Assembly: GCF_003012055.1 (NCBI RefSeq)
Contig: NZ_JYGE01000001.1
Span: 1 to 64,000, forward strand
Direction of reading: 5' to 3'
DNA length: 64,000 bases
From: Peptostreptococcus russellii
Lineage (GTDB): Bacteria; Bacillota; Clostridia; Peptostreptococcales; Peptostreptococcaceae
The notes beneath the pieces were generated by a model. It ran no database searches, was not told the DNA's origin, and saw only the letters and a list, made by a program, of their open reading frames with translations. This document shows positions 26,796-37,120 of the stretch, in pieces. The stretch's first letter is position 1. Each line of letters opens with the position of its first letter. Both the position numbers and the translations under genes were made by a program.

Positions 26796-27311
26796 ATGAA
26801 TTCTAGTTCTAAGAAAAAGTTATACAATATATTTTTTCCAATTTGGATACTGTGGTTAATACCTACAACTTGGCTGATTGTAATACCCTTAAATTTCATT
26901 TTAGATTTTTTAGTACTCTTTATATCAATGAAATTAATTAAGATTGAAAATCCATTTGTAAACTCTAAAAAGAGTATATTTAGAGTATTTATTTCAGGTT
27001 TTTTGGCAGACTTTGTGTCCTCTGCCCTACTGATCTGTCTAACAATATTATTTAGTGAAGTAAATTCAAGTAGTCTTGTTTTAGAAAACTTATTCAGAAA
27101 TCCATTTTTATCTGTGAAATCTTTTTTAATAATGATGGTTTTTGTTGTTCTGGCAGCTATTCTCATATATATCTTTAATTATTATGTTAGTTTTAGAAAA
27201 TTAAATATTGAGAGTTTAGAAAAAAAGAAATTAGCCCTATCATTAGCTATTTTCACAGCACCATATTTTTTCTTGTTGCCAACTGAGATGTTGTATAATA
27301 TTTTGTCATAA
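26796..27311 (+). CDS. Small multi-pass membrane protein, unknown
   Basis: 171 residues with about four hydrophobic helices (roughly residues 12-45 as one or two, 67-85, 110-132 and 150-168) and short basic loops. Good GAGGAGG Shine-Dalgarno seven bases before the ATG, so expression is likely. I do not recognise the family. It is a single gene between folT and secA, where the C. difficile-like gene order is otherwise conserved, so it may be lineage-specific. Confidence 0.75.
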   Translation: MNSSSKKKLYNIFFPIWILWLIPTTWLIVIPLNFILDFLVLFISMKLIKIENPFVNSKKSIFRVFISGFLADFVSSALLICLTILFSEVNSSSLVLENLFRNPFLSVKSFLIMMVFVVLAAILIYIFNYYVSFRKLNIESLEKKKLALSLAIFTAPYFFLLPTEMLYNILS

Positions 27312-28040
27312 AGATCTTTTATAAAGAGAGATATTTATAAATTAAGAGAGTTAGATTTATAAAAGGATATTATATTGATGAAATAGAATTATACTTATGA
27401 AAGATGCCCATATTGGAAAATAAATAAATAATAAATTAAGAAATAAGATATATGGCTAAATCAAAAAGTTACGTCAAAAAAAAGAACTGTTGAGTAAAGA
27501 AAGTTACACCAATAAAAAGAAATCTTGAATCAAAAAGCCATATCAATAAAGAATTGTTGAGTTAAGAAAGTTAAAATAATAAAAAATGCTGAATTAAGGG
27601 TTTTAATGGACGATTAGAAGAATGTAGTATTAAATAATAAAAATATATTGTTGAATATGAGAAAATTAATGGATATTTAGATAGATTTTATGATTTTTAA
27701 AGCTAATTTAAAGGTGAATATTGTAGAATATATTATATAGTTATAAAATATATTAAAATAAGAGTCATATGAGTAATATAATAAAATAAGACTAGAATTA
27801 TTAAATATACTTTTTAGTCTAGGGAAATATCTAATTAATTATAGAAGTTGATTTAAAAATAGAAAACTAAATTTAAAAACGATAATAATATATTGTAGAG
27901 AAAAAATTATTATTAGAGAGGGTAAACAGTTAGAAATTTTATTGTATATAGGCTTTGATTTACAATAGATAGATTCCATTGTGGGTATTAATATATCAAT
28001 ATTTATGATAAAATAAACTATGTATATGAATTAAGGAATT
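27312..28040. other. AT-rich intergenic region before secA
   Basis: About 740 bases without a supported gene; includes the degenerate tandem repeat at 27457-27600. Confidence 0.6.
27457..27600. repeat. Degenerate 32-35-bp tandem repeat, about four copies
   Basis: Units begin at about 27457, 27491, 27526 and 27558, each of the form TGARTnAARAAAGTTAnnnCAATAAAnAGAAnTGT, with a partial fifth unit. Divergence of 20-30% between copies indicates an old expansion. Not protein-coding. Confidence 0.7.
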
Positions 28041-28060
28041 TTAACTAAGGAGATGTGCGA

Positions 28061-30754
28061 ATGAGTTTTTTAGATAGCCTTTTTAATATGGCGGATAAGA
28101 AAGATTTGAAGCGATTTAATAAAATCGCTGATCAGATAGATAATGTTGGGGAAAAGTATGCAGCTATGACTGATGAGCAGTTGCAGGCTATGACTCCAGA
28201 GTTTCAAAAAAGATTAAAAAATGGAGAAACAGTAGATGATATATTGGTAGATGCTTTTGCAGTTGTAAGAGAGGCTTCTACTAGAATTTTAGGGATGAGA
28301 CACTTTAGAGTTCAGTTGATAGGTGGTATGGTTCTTCATCAGGGTCGTATAGCAGAGATGAAAACTGGTGAAGGTAAGACACTTGTGGCTACTTGTCCAG
28401 TATATCTAAATGCACTTGAAGGCAAGGGAGTTCATGTTATAACAGTAAATGACTACCTTGCAAAGCGTGACCGTGATCAAATGGCAAAAGTATATGAATT
28501 TTTAGGACTTTCAGTAGGGGTAATTGTCCATGGACAAAATCCTCAGGAAAGAAAAAAACAATATATGTGCGATATAACTTACGGTACAAATAATGAGTAT
28601 GGATTTGACTACCTAAAGGATAATATGGTAATTCATGAAGAGCAGATGGTTCAAAGAGGATTAAATTTTGCTATTGTCGATGAGGTCGATTCAATACTTG
28701 TCGATGAAGCTAGAACACCTCTTATTATTTCTGGACCTGGAGATAAGTCTACTCATCTATATTCAGATGCAAATGTATTTATATTGACATTAGATGAAGA
28801 AGATTATGAAAAAGAAGAAAAGGATAAAGCAGTTTCTCTTACTGAATCAGGTATTAGAAAGGCAGAAATATATTTCAATGTGGAAAATATTACTACCTTG
28901 GAACACACTGAGCTTTATCATCATATAAATCAAGCTTTGAAGGCACATACAATTATGAAAAAAGATGTTGATTATGTTGCTAAGGAAGGCGAAATAGTAA
29001 TAGTTGATGAGTTTACTGGTAGATTGATGTTTGGTAGAAGATATTCTGATGGTCTACATCAGGCTATTGAGGCCAAAGAAGGTCTAACTATTCAAAGAGA
29101 ATCAAAGACTTTGGCTACTATTACATTCCAGAATTACTTTAGAATGTACACAAAGTTATCAGGTATGACAGGTACAGCTAAGACTGAAGAAGAAGAGTTT
29201 AAATCAATATATAAGATGGACGTTTTTCAGGTACCAACAAATAAACCTATACTTAGAAAAGATAGCCCAGATGTAGTATATGCAAATCAATTAGCTAAGT
29301 TTAATGCTGTTGCTGATGATATTGCAGAAAGACATGAAAGAAAGCAGCCAGTACTAGTAGGTACTGTATCAATAGAAAAATCAGAGCTTTTATCAAGTAT
29401 ACTTACTCAGCACGGAATTAAGCATGAAGTATTGAACGCAAAATTCCATGAAAAAGAGGCAGAAATAATCGCTCAGGCTGGTAGACTAGGAGCCGTAACA
29501 ATAGCAACAAATATGGCTGGTAGAGGTACAGATATTGTTCTTGGAGGTAATCCATCTTTCATGGCTCTAAGAGAAATGAAGAGATTAAACTTTACAGATG
29601 AAATGATCAATAGAGTAAACTCAGCAAATGAAACAGCAGGTGTTGAAGATAATGAAGAATATGATGCTGCTAGAAAAACATATAAAAAATTATATGATGA
29701 GTTTAAAAAGCAGACAGAAGAAGAACAGCAGCAAGTTATAGAAGCGGGTGGACTTTGTATATTAGGCACTGAAAGACATGAGTCTCGTAGAATAGATAAT
29801 CAGTTGAGAGGTCGTGCGGGTCGTCAGGGAGATCCAGGTGAATCTAGATTTTATATAGCTCTTGATGATGATCTTATGAGATTGTTTGGTAGTGAAAAGG
29901 TTCAAAAGCTTCTTGGTAGACTTGGTATGGACGACGATACTCCAATAGAACATGGAATGCTTACAAAGTCTATAGAAAATGCCCAGAAGAAGGTCGAAGG
30001 TAAGAACTTCAGTATAAGAAAGCATGTTCTTGAATATGACGATGTAATGAATAAGCAAAGAGAAATAATCTATGGAGAAAGAAGAAGAGTTTTATCAGGA
30101 GAAAATCTTCAGGAACAGATCCAAATGATGATGAGAGACGTAATCACAGATGCTGTAAATATATTTACAGATGAAAAAGATGTCTTAGATCATGAGGCTT
30201 TCAGAGCTCACCTATATCGTAAGTTTGTTCCAGGTGGTGTAATTGACGATATAAAATTATCAGAAATGACTCCATCACAAGCACTAGAAGCAATATATGA
30301 AAGAATGTTAGAATTATATGCTGAAAAGGAAGAATTTATAGGCTCAGAAAGAATGAGAGAAGTAGAAAGAATTATACTTCTTCAGTCTGTAGATAATCAC
30401 TGGATAGATCATATAGATGCTATGGATCAGCTTCGTCAAGGTATTGGTCTAAGAGCAATAGGTCAGATTGACCCAGTCATAGCTTACAAGATGGAAGGTT
30501 TCGAAATGTTTGATGATATGAATGCACTTATAAGAGAAGACACAGTGGCATATCTATTCAATATACAGGTAGAAGTTCCAGTTGAAAGAAAGGCTGTAGT
30601 AGATGTTGATTCACTTGAGTCTCCAGATACAGAGGAAGACTTTGAAGAAAGAGCAAAGCAGAATCAACAGGCAGTAGCAGAGCCAAAGGTTGGAAGAAAT
30701 GATCCATGCCCATGTGGTAGTGGTAAAAAGTATAAAAACTGCTGCGGTAGATAA
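28061..30754 (+). CDS. secA: Preprotein translocase ATPase SecA
   Basis: Motor ATPase of the Sec export channel. From ATG 28061 (AAGGAG eight bases upstream) it is 897 residues; the GTG at 28055 is too close to the ribosome site. Features: Walker [10 protein letters not shown] near 105, DEVDS Walker B near 210, the helicase motif [10 protein letters not shown] near 485, [11 protein letters not shown] near 580, and the C-terminal zinc motif [13 protein letters not shown] for SecB/phospholipid contacts. Followed by a strong terminator, then prfB as in many Firmicutes. Confidence 0.98.
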   Translation: MSFLDSLFNMADKKDLKRFNKIADQIDNVGEKYAAMTDEQLQAMTPEFQKRLKNGETVDDILVDAFAVVREASTRILGMRHFRVQLIGGMVLHQGRIAEMKTGEGKTLVATCPVYLNALEGKGVHVITVNDYLAKRDRDQMAKVYEFLGLSVGVIVHGQNPQERKKQYMCDITYGTNNEYGFDYLKDNMVIHEEQMVQRGLNFAIVDEVDSILVDEARTPLIISGPGDKSTHLYSDANVFILTLDEEDYEKEEKDKAVSLTESGIRKAEIYFNVENITTLEHTELYHHINQALKAHTIMKKDVDYVAKEGEIVIVDEFTGRLMFGRRYSDGLHQAIEAKEGLTIQRESKTLATITFQNYFRMYTKLSGMTGTAKTEEEEFKSIYKMDVFQVPTNKPILRKDSPDVVYANQLAKFNAVADDIAERHERKQPVLVGTVSIEKSELLSSILTQHGIKHEVLNAKFHEKEAEIIAQAGRLGAVTIATNMAGRGTDIVLGGNPSFMALREMKRLNFTDEMINRVNSANETAGVEDNEEYDAARKTYKKLYDEFKKQTEEEQQQVIEAGGLCILGTERHESRRIDNQLRGRAGRQGDPGESRFYIALDDDLMRLFGSEKVQKLLGRLGMDDDTPIEHGMLTKSIENAQKKVEGKNFSIRKHVLEYDDVMNKQREIIYGERRRVLSGENLQEQIQMMMRDVITDAVNIFTDEKDVLDHEAFRAHLYRKFVPGGVIDDIKLSEMTPSQALEAIYERMLELYAEKEEFIGSERMREVERIILLQSVDNHWIDHIDAMDQLRQGIGLRAIGQIDPVIAYKMEGFEMFDDMNALIREDTVAYLFNIQVEVPVERKAVVDVDSLESPDTEEDFEERAKQNQQAVAEPKVGRNDPCPCGSGKKYKNCCGR

Positions 30755-30768
30755 TATATAGAATTATC

Positions 30769-30806
30769 AAGACAGTATGTATATGTTTTACATACTGTCT
30801 TTTTTG
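30769..30806 (+). terminator. secA terminator
   Basis: GACAGTATGTA/TACATACTGTC, 11 perfect pairs, 7-nt loop, T-run. Confidence 0.96.
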
Positions 30807-31095
30807 ACAAAAAATATATTCTTATATTGTAAAGATGATGCTTACTTTGAGTGAATTATTAATATTTTAAGCAGAGTAATATTGAATACTTATAAGAGTT
30901 TAAATATGGTATAAGAGTTTAAATATGATATAAGAGTTTAAATATGGTATAAGAGTTTAAGTATGAAAATTATACCTTTTAAGTATTTTGAAATTATATT
31001 AAAAAATAAAATTATTCAATTATAGCAAAGGGTAAGTATTTCTAATAGTAATGAAAAAACATACAAAAAATTATAAAATAGAGAGTTAGTAATAA
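30807..31095. other. Intergenic region between secA and prfB
   Basis: About 290 AT-rich bases holding the 19-bp tandem repeat; no gene. The prfB promoter is not obvious. Confidence 0.55.
30891..30966. repeat. 19-bp tandem repeat, four copies
   Basis: Four abutting units TATAAGAGTTTAAATATGR start at 30891, 30910, 30929 and 30948; copies 1-3 differ at one base and copy 4 at two. The near-identity suggests recent expansion by slippage, and a likely variable-number locus. Confidence 0.96.
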
Positions 31096-31111
31096 AAAGG
31101 AGATGGTAGAT

Positions 31112-32231
31112 ATGATTAATATTCAAGATTATAAGGCGGAGTGTGAAGAACTTTCGTCTAAAGTGAGAGAGCTGGGTGTTTCACTTTGACTTGGATAGTC
31201 TAAAAGCAAGACAGGCAGATATAAATACAATGATGGAAGAACAAAGTTTCTGGGAAAATAGCGAAAAATCGAATCAAATTTTACAAGAAAACAAGCATAT
31301 TTCTAAAATGTTGGAAGAATTTAATAGCCTAGTGAAATCACTTGAAGATATAGAAGTATTGATTGAATTAAGCGAAGATATGACAAGTGAAGAAGAGGAT
31401 ATGGAGATTCATGACTCTATGGAAGAACAGATTAAGCAAATTAAAGATAAGTTAGAAGAGATGACTCTTCAAATGCTTTTTTCTGGAGAGTATGATGCAA
31501 ATAATGCCATACTTTCAATAAACTCAGGTACAGGAGGATTGGATGCACAGGATTGGTCACAAATGTTACTAAGAATGTATATCAGATGGGCTGAGGATAG
31601 AGATTATAAGGTAAAGTTGATAGATCTGATATCTGATCCAGAAGCGGGTATTAAGACTGCGACAATATTGGTTCAAGGTAATAATGCTTACGGTCATCTA
31701 AAGAGTGAAAAGGGAGTACATAGACTTGTTAGAATGTCACCTTTTGATTCATCAGGAAAAAGGCATACATCTTTTGCATCAATAGACGTAACACCAGAGT
31801 TGGATGATAATATTGACATAGAACTTAATCCATCAGATTTAAAGATTGATACTTATAGAGCTTCAGGTGCAGGTGGTCAGCATGTCAATACTACGGATTC
31901 GGCAGTTAGAATTACTCATCTACCTACAGGCTTGGTGGTATCTTGTCAGAATGAGAGAAGTCAGCATACCAATAAAGAGGTTGCGATGAAACTTTTGATT
32001 GCCAGATTAATTCAGATAAAAGAAGAAGAGAACAAAGAAAAGATAGATGATATTCATGGCAAATACAATCAGATAACTTGGGGAAGTCAGATTAGGTCAT
32101 ATGTATTTCAGCCTTATAAACTGGTTAAAGACCATAGGACTAATACTGAAAATGCAAATGTAGATGCAGTAATGGATGGAGAAATAGACTCTTTTATCTA
32201 TGCTTACCTTAGAGAACATATTAATAAGTAA
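31112..32231 (+). CDS. prfB: Peptide chain release factor 2, with programmed +1 frameshift
   Basis: Recognises UGA/UAA and releases the peptide. The gene is in two frames: ATG 31112 (GGAGATGG upstream) through CTT at 31184-31186, then TGA 31187-31189, and continuation in +1 from GAC 31188. The junction CTT-TGA-C is the classic RF2 autoregulatory slip site: low RF2 lets ribosomes shift past the UGA. Total 372 residues; the joined protein has the SPF anticodon-like tripeptide and the GGQ motif (GAGGQHVNTTDSAVR). The internal Shine-Dalgarno before the slip site is weak (CTGGGT) and one codon further away than in E. coli. Annotation from 31176 alone would lose the N-terminus. Confidence 0.96.
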
Positions 32232-32254
32232 AAATATAAATAAGAGGTGAAAAA

Positions 32255-34411
32255 ATGGATATAGAAAAAATTTTGTGTGAGGACTTAAAACTTAAAAAAT
32301 TTCAAGTAGATAACACTATAAAATTGATAGATGAAGGAAATACAATTCCTTTTATTGCAAGATATAGAAAAGAAATGACTGGAGAAATGAGCGATATTCA
32401 ACTAAGAGATTTTGGGGAAAGACTAGCTTATCTTAGAAATTTAGAAGCCAGAAAAGAAGACATCAAAAGATTGATAGATGAGCAAGAAAAATTGACGGAT
32501 GAAATAGTAAAAAATCTTGAAAAAGCTATGACTCTTCAGGAAGCGGAAGATATATATGCTCCTTATAAGAAAAAGAAGAGAACTAGAGCAGCAATAGCCA
32601 AGGAAAGAGGTCTGGAGTCTTTGGCAGCTATGATACTTCTTTCAAACAATGTAGATTTAACTAAGGAAGCTGAGAAGTTTATAGACGAGGATAAGGGCGT
32701 AGAAAATATCGATATAGCTATACAAGGGGCAAAAGATATAGTAGCTGAGCAAATGAGTGATAATGCAGATATCAGAAAATACCTTAGAAAAAACGCTCTA
32801 GAAAGAGGAATATTAGTATCCAAGGCAAAAGATGAAGAGATCGATTCAGTTTATAAGATGTATTATGATTTTTCAGAAAGCATCAAAACAATTCCTCCTC
32901 ATAGGGTACTGGCAATTAATAGAGGAGAAAAAGAAGAACTTTTAACTGTAAAGATAAGTATGGATGATTCAAGAATGATAGAACATATCCTTTCAGAGTA
33001 TGTGGGAAATCAAAATATGGGTAATATAGAAGTTTTAAGGGAAATAGCAGAAGATTCATATAAGAGATTGATCTTTCCATCTATAGAAAGAGAAATGAGA
33101 AATCATTTAACGGAAATAGCACAGGAAAGAGCTATAGAAGTCTTTGGAAAAAATCTAAATGGATTATTGCTTCAACCACCTGTAAAAGATATCACAGTTA
33201 TGGGATTTGACCCTGCATTTAGAACGGGCTGTAAAATAGCGGTTGTAGATAAAAATGGGAAGCTATTAGATTATACTACTGTCTATCCAACTGCACCACA
33301 GAATAAAGTTGATGCGGCAAAAAAAGAATTGAAAAAACTTATAGATAAATATGATATAGATATTATATCTATAGGAAATGGTACTGCTTCACGTGAGTCT
33401 GAAAAGTTTGTGGCAGAAATGATAGCAGAGATAGATAAAAATGTTAGTTATGTAATAGTAAATGAAGCAGGTGCATCAGTATATTCTGCATCAAAACTAG
33501 CCAATGAAGAACATCCCGATATCAATGTATCTATTCGTGGAGCAATATCTATTGCAAGAAGACTGCAAGATCCAATGGCAGAACTTGTGAAAATAGAGCC
33601 TAGAAGTATAGGTGTAGGTCAGTATCAGCACGATGTAAATGAAAAAAGACTTACAGAAGTGTTGGATGGAGTAGTAGAAGACTCTGTAAATAAGATAGGT
33701 GTAGATGTAAATACGGCATCTTATTCACTGCTAGAGCATGTGGCTGGAATAAGTCCTTCTGTGGCAAAAAATATTGTAGCATATAGAGATGAAAATGGAG
33801 AGTTTACTGATATAAAACAAATTAAAAAAGTTAAAAGGTTAGGACCTGCTGCATTTGAACAGTCTGCAGGTTTTATGAGGATAACAAATCCAAAGAATCC
33901 ATTAGATAATACAGGTATACATCCTGAGAGTTATTCTGCTTGCAAAAAAGCCCTTGATTTGCTTGGATATGATATGGAAGATGTAAAAAATGAAAATTTA
34001 TCTGATATAGATTCTAGAGTTAAAGATTATGGACTGAATAAGTTATCTGTTGATGCAGATCTAGGAGAAGTGACTTTAAAGGATATTCTTGAAGAAATAA
34101 AAAAACCTGGTAGAGATATAAGAGATAGCGGGATAAAGCCAATTCTTAGAACTGATGTTATGAAGATTGATGACTTAGAAGAAGGTATGGAACTAACAGG
34201 AACAGTCAGAAACGTAGTAGACTTTGGTGCATTTGTGGATATTGGTATTAAAAATGATGGCTTGGTTCATATTTCTAAGATTTCAAAGAAAAGAATTAAG
34301 ACACCTGCAGATATTTTAACAGTTGGTGATATTGTTAGGGTTAAAGTAATTGGAATAGATATGGACAAAGGGAAGGTATCTCTGTCTATGAAAGATGTAA
34401 AGCAAGATTAG
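32255..34411 (+). CDS. tex: Tex-family RNA-binding transcription accessory protein
   Basis: 718 residues: an N-terminal helical Tex domain, a YqgF/RNase-H-like fold beginning at TVMGFDPAFRTGCKIAVVD near 313, helix-hairpin-helix repeats with YSLLEHVAGISPSVAKNIV, and a C-terminal S1 RNA-binding domain (GTVRNVVDFGAFVDIG near 650). Tex proteins bind nucleic acids and affect transcription and expression of toxins and stress genes in several bacteria; mechanism is uncertain. Starts 23 bases after prfB, so probably cotranscribed. Confidence 0.93.
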   Translation: MDIEKILCEDLKLKKFQVDNTIKLIDEGNTIPFIARYRKEMTGEMSDIQLRDFGERLAYLRNLEARKEDIKRLIDEQEKLTDEIVKNLEKAMTLQEAEDIYAPYKKKKRTRAAIAKERGLESLAAMILLSNNVDLTKEAEKFIDEDKGVENIDIAIQGAKDIVAEQMSDNADIRKYLRKNALERGILVSKAKDEEIDSVYKMYYDFSESIKTIPPHRVLAINRGEKEELLTVKISMDDSRMIEHILSEYVGNQNMGNIEVLREIAEDSYKRLIFPSIEREMRNHLTEIAQERAIEVFGKNLNGLLLQPPVKDITVMGFDPAFRTGCKIAVVDKNGKLLDYTTVYPTAPQNKVDAAKKELKKLIDKYDIDIISIGNGTASRESEKFVAEMIAEIDKNVSYVIVNEAGASVYSASKLANEEHPDINVSIRGAISIARRLQDPMAELVKIEPRSIGVGQYQHDVNEKRLTEVLDGVVEDSVNKIGVDVNTASYSLLEHVAGISPSVAKNIVAYRDENGEFTDIKQIKKVKRLGPAAFEQSAGFMRITNPKNPLDNTGIHPESYSACKKALDLLGYDMEDVKNENLSDIDSRVKDYGLNKLSVDADLGEVTLKDILEEIKKPGRDIRDSGIKPILRTDVMKIDDLEEGMELTGTVRNVVDFGAFVDIGIKNDGLVHISKISKKRIKTPADILTVGDIVRVKVIGIDMDKGKVSLSMKDVKQD

Positions 34412-34426
34412 TTGATTGTTTTGCTA

Positions 34427-34455
34427 TTGACAATCATATATATAAGTTATATAAT
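34427..34455 (+). promoter_or_regulatory. ribU promoter
   Basis: TTGACA 34427-34432, 17-base spacer, TATAAT 34450-34455: consensus promoter leading into the FMN riboswitch. Confidence 0.88.
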
Positions 34456-34474
34456 TAAATCAAATATAATATAT

Positions 34475-34586
34475 GTCTTCGGGGGTGGGTGAGATTCCCT
34501 ACCGGCGGTTATAGCCCGCGAGCTAGATAGTCTAGCTGATTTGGTGTAAGTCCAAAGCCGACAGTAAAGTCTGGATGAGAGAAGAA
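34475..34586 (+). promoter_or_regulatory. FMN riboswitch (RFN element)
   Basis: Closing stem TCTTC/GAAGA and the conserved strings TCGGGGGTGGGTGAGATTCCC, ACCGGCGGTTATAGCCCGCGAGC, GATTTGGTGTAAGTCCAAAGCCGACAGTAAAGTCTGGATG. FMN binding should favour the downstream terminator and repress the riboflavin transporter gene ribU. Confidence 0.97.
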
Positions 34587-34613
34587 TTTATTACAATTTG
34601 TTTATGTTGTAAT

Positions 34614-34653
34614 CAAATCCTGAGGAATAATTTTCTTCAGGATTTTCTTATTT
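34614..34653 (+). terminator. FMN riboswitch terminator
   Basis: AAATCCTGAGGAA / TTCTTCAGGATTT (13 pairs, one G-T), loop TAATT, then TTCTTATTTT. A small hairpin TTACAA/TTGTAA (34590-34612) between aptamer and terminator is a candidate antiterminator part. Confidence 0.88.
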
Positions 34654-34676
34654 TCCCTCGAAAATAGGAGGATAAA

Positions 34677-35294
34677 ATGGAAAAGGTAAATGTAATTAGG
34701 GTTAGAAAAAAAAGGTTATCCACACAATCAGTTGTAAAGGTGGGCTTGTTATCAGCAGTGGCATTTTTGCTTATGTTTATTGAGATGCCTATACCAGGAT
34801 TGTTCCCAGATTTCTTAAAAATTGATATCTCGGACATACCAGCACTTATAGCAGGTTTGGCACTGGGTCCAGTAGCAGGTATATGCGTAGAAGTAGTAAA
34901 GAACTTCCTTCATACAATAGTAGCAACTACTACTGGTGGAGTAGGAGAGCTAGCCAATATAATAGTTGGAAGTGCTTTCGTAGTATCAACATCTTTCGTT
35001 TATAGAAGAAAGATGAATATGAAAAATTTAGTAATTGGCTTTGTATGCGGAACTATTTCTATAGTAGTTGTAGGTTCTATAGTAAATTACTTTATAATGC
35101 TACCATTTTATGGGCAGTTAATGGGAATGGATGCAATCATAGGATTAGGAAAGGCTGTTAATCCAAAGGTTCACGACTTATTTACATTTGTAATATGGTT
35201 TATTGCACCATTTAACTTTATCAAGGGAATAATGATATCTTTATTATCAATTCCTCTATACAAAAAACTAGAAAAGATAATAAAAAATCAGTAA
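34677..35294 (+). CDS. ribU: Riboflavin ECF transporter S component RibU
   Basis: 205-residue membrane protein with about six helices that binds riboflavin for import via the shared ECF module. RibU-type features: an LSAVAFLLMFIEMPIPG first helix followed by DISDIPALIAGLALGP. Control by the FMN riboswitch directly upstream fixes the substrate better than sequence alone. Presence of an importer and absence of rib synthesis genes in the window fits, but does not prove, riboflavin auxotrophy. Confidence 0.95.
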   Translation: MEKVNVIRVRKKRLSTQSVVKVGLLSAVAFLLMFIEMPIPGLFPDFLKIDISDIPALIAGLALGPVAGICVEVVKNFLHTIVATTTGGVGELANIIVGSAFVVSTSFVYRRKMNMKNLVIGFVCGTISIVVVGSIVNYFIMLPFYGQLMGMDAIIGLGKAVNPKVHDLFTFVIWFIAPFNFIKGIMISLLSIPLYKKLEKIIKNQ

Positions 35295-35314
35295 AAATAA
35301 TTAGAATTAATAAA

Positions 35315-35352
35315 TACAAAAGGCTGTCTTTGATATGAGATAGCCTTTTTAT
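35315..35352 (+). terminator. ribU terminator
   Basis: AAAGGCTGTCT/AGATAGCCTTT, 11 pairs with one G-T, T-run, 25 bases after the ribU stop. Confidence 0.93.
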
Positions 35353-35505
35353 AATATAAAAATAGATGGCTTTAATAAATACATTTAATTATTAGAAAAA
35401 ATGTTTTGAAAAAACGTTACCATATAGCTATACTTATGATAATATATTATGTAAGGGTGCAATCGGAAAATTTATTTAAAGAGATTTTAGATAGGAGAGA
35501 AAAGG

Positions 35506-36414
35506 ATGATAAACCAAGATTATTTTATTGATTTAGCAAAAGAAAAAACAGGTGATGCAATTCAGACAGTAGCAGTGGCAGCTCCACATGATTTGGCAAC
35601 TCTTGAATCATTAAGAAATGCAGTGGATTTAGGATTTGTAAAGGTAATTCTTGTAGGTGATGAAAAGATTATTACGAGTGTGGCAAAAGAAGCTGATCTA
35701 AATATATCAGATATGAAACTTGTTCATGCAGAAGACCTAGCTGATGCAGCACAGAAGGCTGTAGATCAGGTAAGAGAAGGTCATGCAAGTCTTATAATGA
35801 AGGGTCTTTTGGATACTTCAGTAATATTAAAGGCTGTTGTTAAGAGAGAAAATGAACTAAGAACAGGAAAGACTCTAAGTTATGTAGGTATATTATTTAA
35901 TGAAGATAAAGATAGATACTATTTAACTTCAGATGGTGCTATGTTGATAGCTCCTACTTTAGAACAGAAAAAGGGAATAGTAGAAAACTCAGTTGAAGTT
36001 GCACACGCACTTGGAGTAGAGTGTCCAAATGTGGCTATGATTTGTGCAAAGGAAAAATATTATGAAAAGATGCCTGCAACAGTAGATGCAACAGCTCTTC
36101 AGAAGATGAATCAAGACGGTGAGATAAAGGACTGTGTAGTAAGTGGACCACTTCAGCTTGATAATGCTGTAGATAAGCACGCTGTAGAAGTAAAGGGAGT
36201 TAAAGACCCAGTTGCTGGTAAGGCTGATATACTAGTAGTATCTGCTATAGAAGTAGGAAATGTTTTACTAAAGACTGCTAAGTACCTAGGTGGATGGACA
36301 TTTGGTGGAGTAGTAGTTGGTGCTAAGATTCCTATTGTTGTATGCTCAAGATCTGATAGTGAAGCTGCAAAGTTGGTATCTATAGCTGTTGCTTGTATGA
36401 TGGCGGCAAAATAG
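35506..36414 (+). CDS. ptb: Phosphate butyryltransferase
   Basis: Converts butyryl-CoA and phosphate to butyryl-phosphate and CoA; the product is used by butyrate kinase. 302 residues, family length, with the PTA/PTB features VAAPHDLATLESLRNA, MKGLLDTSVILKAV, LTSDGAMLIAPTL and VSGPLQLDNAV. A single gene with its own terminator, 30 kb from buk (4468), whereas the two genes are adjacent in most clostridia I know of. A cre-like GAAAAAACGTTACCA lies at 35408-35422. Confidence 0.94.
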   Translation: MINQDYFIDLAKEKTGDAIQTVAVAAPHDLATLESLRNAVDLGFVKVILVGDEKIITSVAKEADLNISDMKLVHAEDLADAAQKAVDQVREGHASLIMKGLLDTSVILKAVVKRENELRTGKTLSYVGILFNEDKDRYYLTSDGAMLIAPTLEQKKGIVENSVEVAHALGVECPNVAMICAKEKYYEKMPATVDATALQKMNQDGEIKDCVVSGPLQLDNAVDKHAVEVKGVKDPVAGKADILVVSAIEVGNVLLKTAKYLGGWTFGGVVVGAKIPIVVCSRSDSEAAKLVSIAVACMMAAK

Positions 36415-36462
36415 TAAATTTTATGTAAAAAGGGATAAAATATACAATTTTTTAGAAATATT

Positions 36463-36493
36463 GAACACTCTTTATCTAGAGTGTTCTTTTTCT
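36463..36493 (+). terminator. ptb terminator
   Basis: GAACACTCT/AGAGTGTTC with a 6-nt loop and a T-run. Confidence 0.94.
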
Positions 36494-36664
36494 GTACACT
36501 AAAAAATCTTGTAAAGACTTGTATATAAATGATATAATAAAAGGTGGTAATTTTTTATAGTAAATAAAATTTAAGTAATATATTGTTTTTTATGAAGAAA
36601 ATTTGTAAATAAAAAAATAAATGCTTTATATATTTTATGAATGGATATGAAAATGGGAGAAAAT

Positions 36665-37120
36665 ATGAAAGAATTTTTTTTGGAAAATGAGGAGTTTACA
36701 AAGAAGCTTGCTAGTGAGATAGCTTCTAAACTATTTCCTGGAGCAATAGTTTGTTTAAACGGTGATCTAGGTGCAGGTAAGACGACTATGACAAAAAGCA
36801 TTGCCCATACTTTAGGAATTTTGGAAGACATCACGAGTCCTACATTTACCATTGTAAATGAATATACAGAAGGAGATCTTGCCCTATATCACTTTGATGT
36901 ATATAGAATAGGCTCTAGTGAAGAGATGTATGATATAGGATTTGAAGAATATATAGATTCAGAGGGTATATGTATTATTGAGTGGTCAAATATAATTGAA
37001 GATATATTACCAGAAGAAAGATTGGAACTGCTTATAACATATGAAAATGATGGAAGAATGGCAAAACTAACTCCTTATGGAGAAAGGTATGAAAAAATAG
37101 TCGAGGAGGTGGAAATGTAA
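36665..37120 (+). CDS. tsaE: tRNA t6A biosynthesis ATPase TsaE
   Basis: Small ATPase that cycles the TsaB-TsaD complex making N6-threonylcarbamoyladenosine at tRNA position 37. Walker A GDLGAGKTTMTK is at residues about 33-44. I take the ATG at 36665, preceded at 5 nt by GGGAG; ATGs at 36641 and 36647 have no ribosome site and would add eight residues. About 151 residues, normal length. Overlaps tsaB by one base. Confidence 0.93.
   Translation: MKEFFLENEEFTKKLASEIASKLFPGAIVCLNGDLGAGKTTMTKSIAHTLGILEDITSPTFTIVNEYTEGDLALYHFDVYRIGSSEEMYDIGFEEYIDSEGICIIEWSNIIEDILPEERLELLITYENDGRMAKLTPYGERYEKIVEEVEM

Noticed and set aside
31112-31190. prfB as a frameshifted pseudogene
   Set aside because: CTT-TGA-C at codon 25-26 is the standard programmed RF2 frameshift, and both parts join into a full-length factor.
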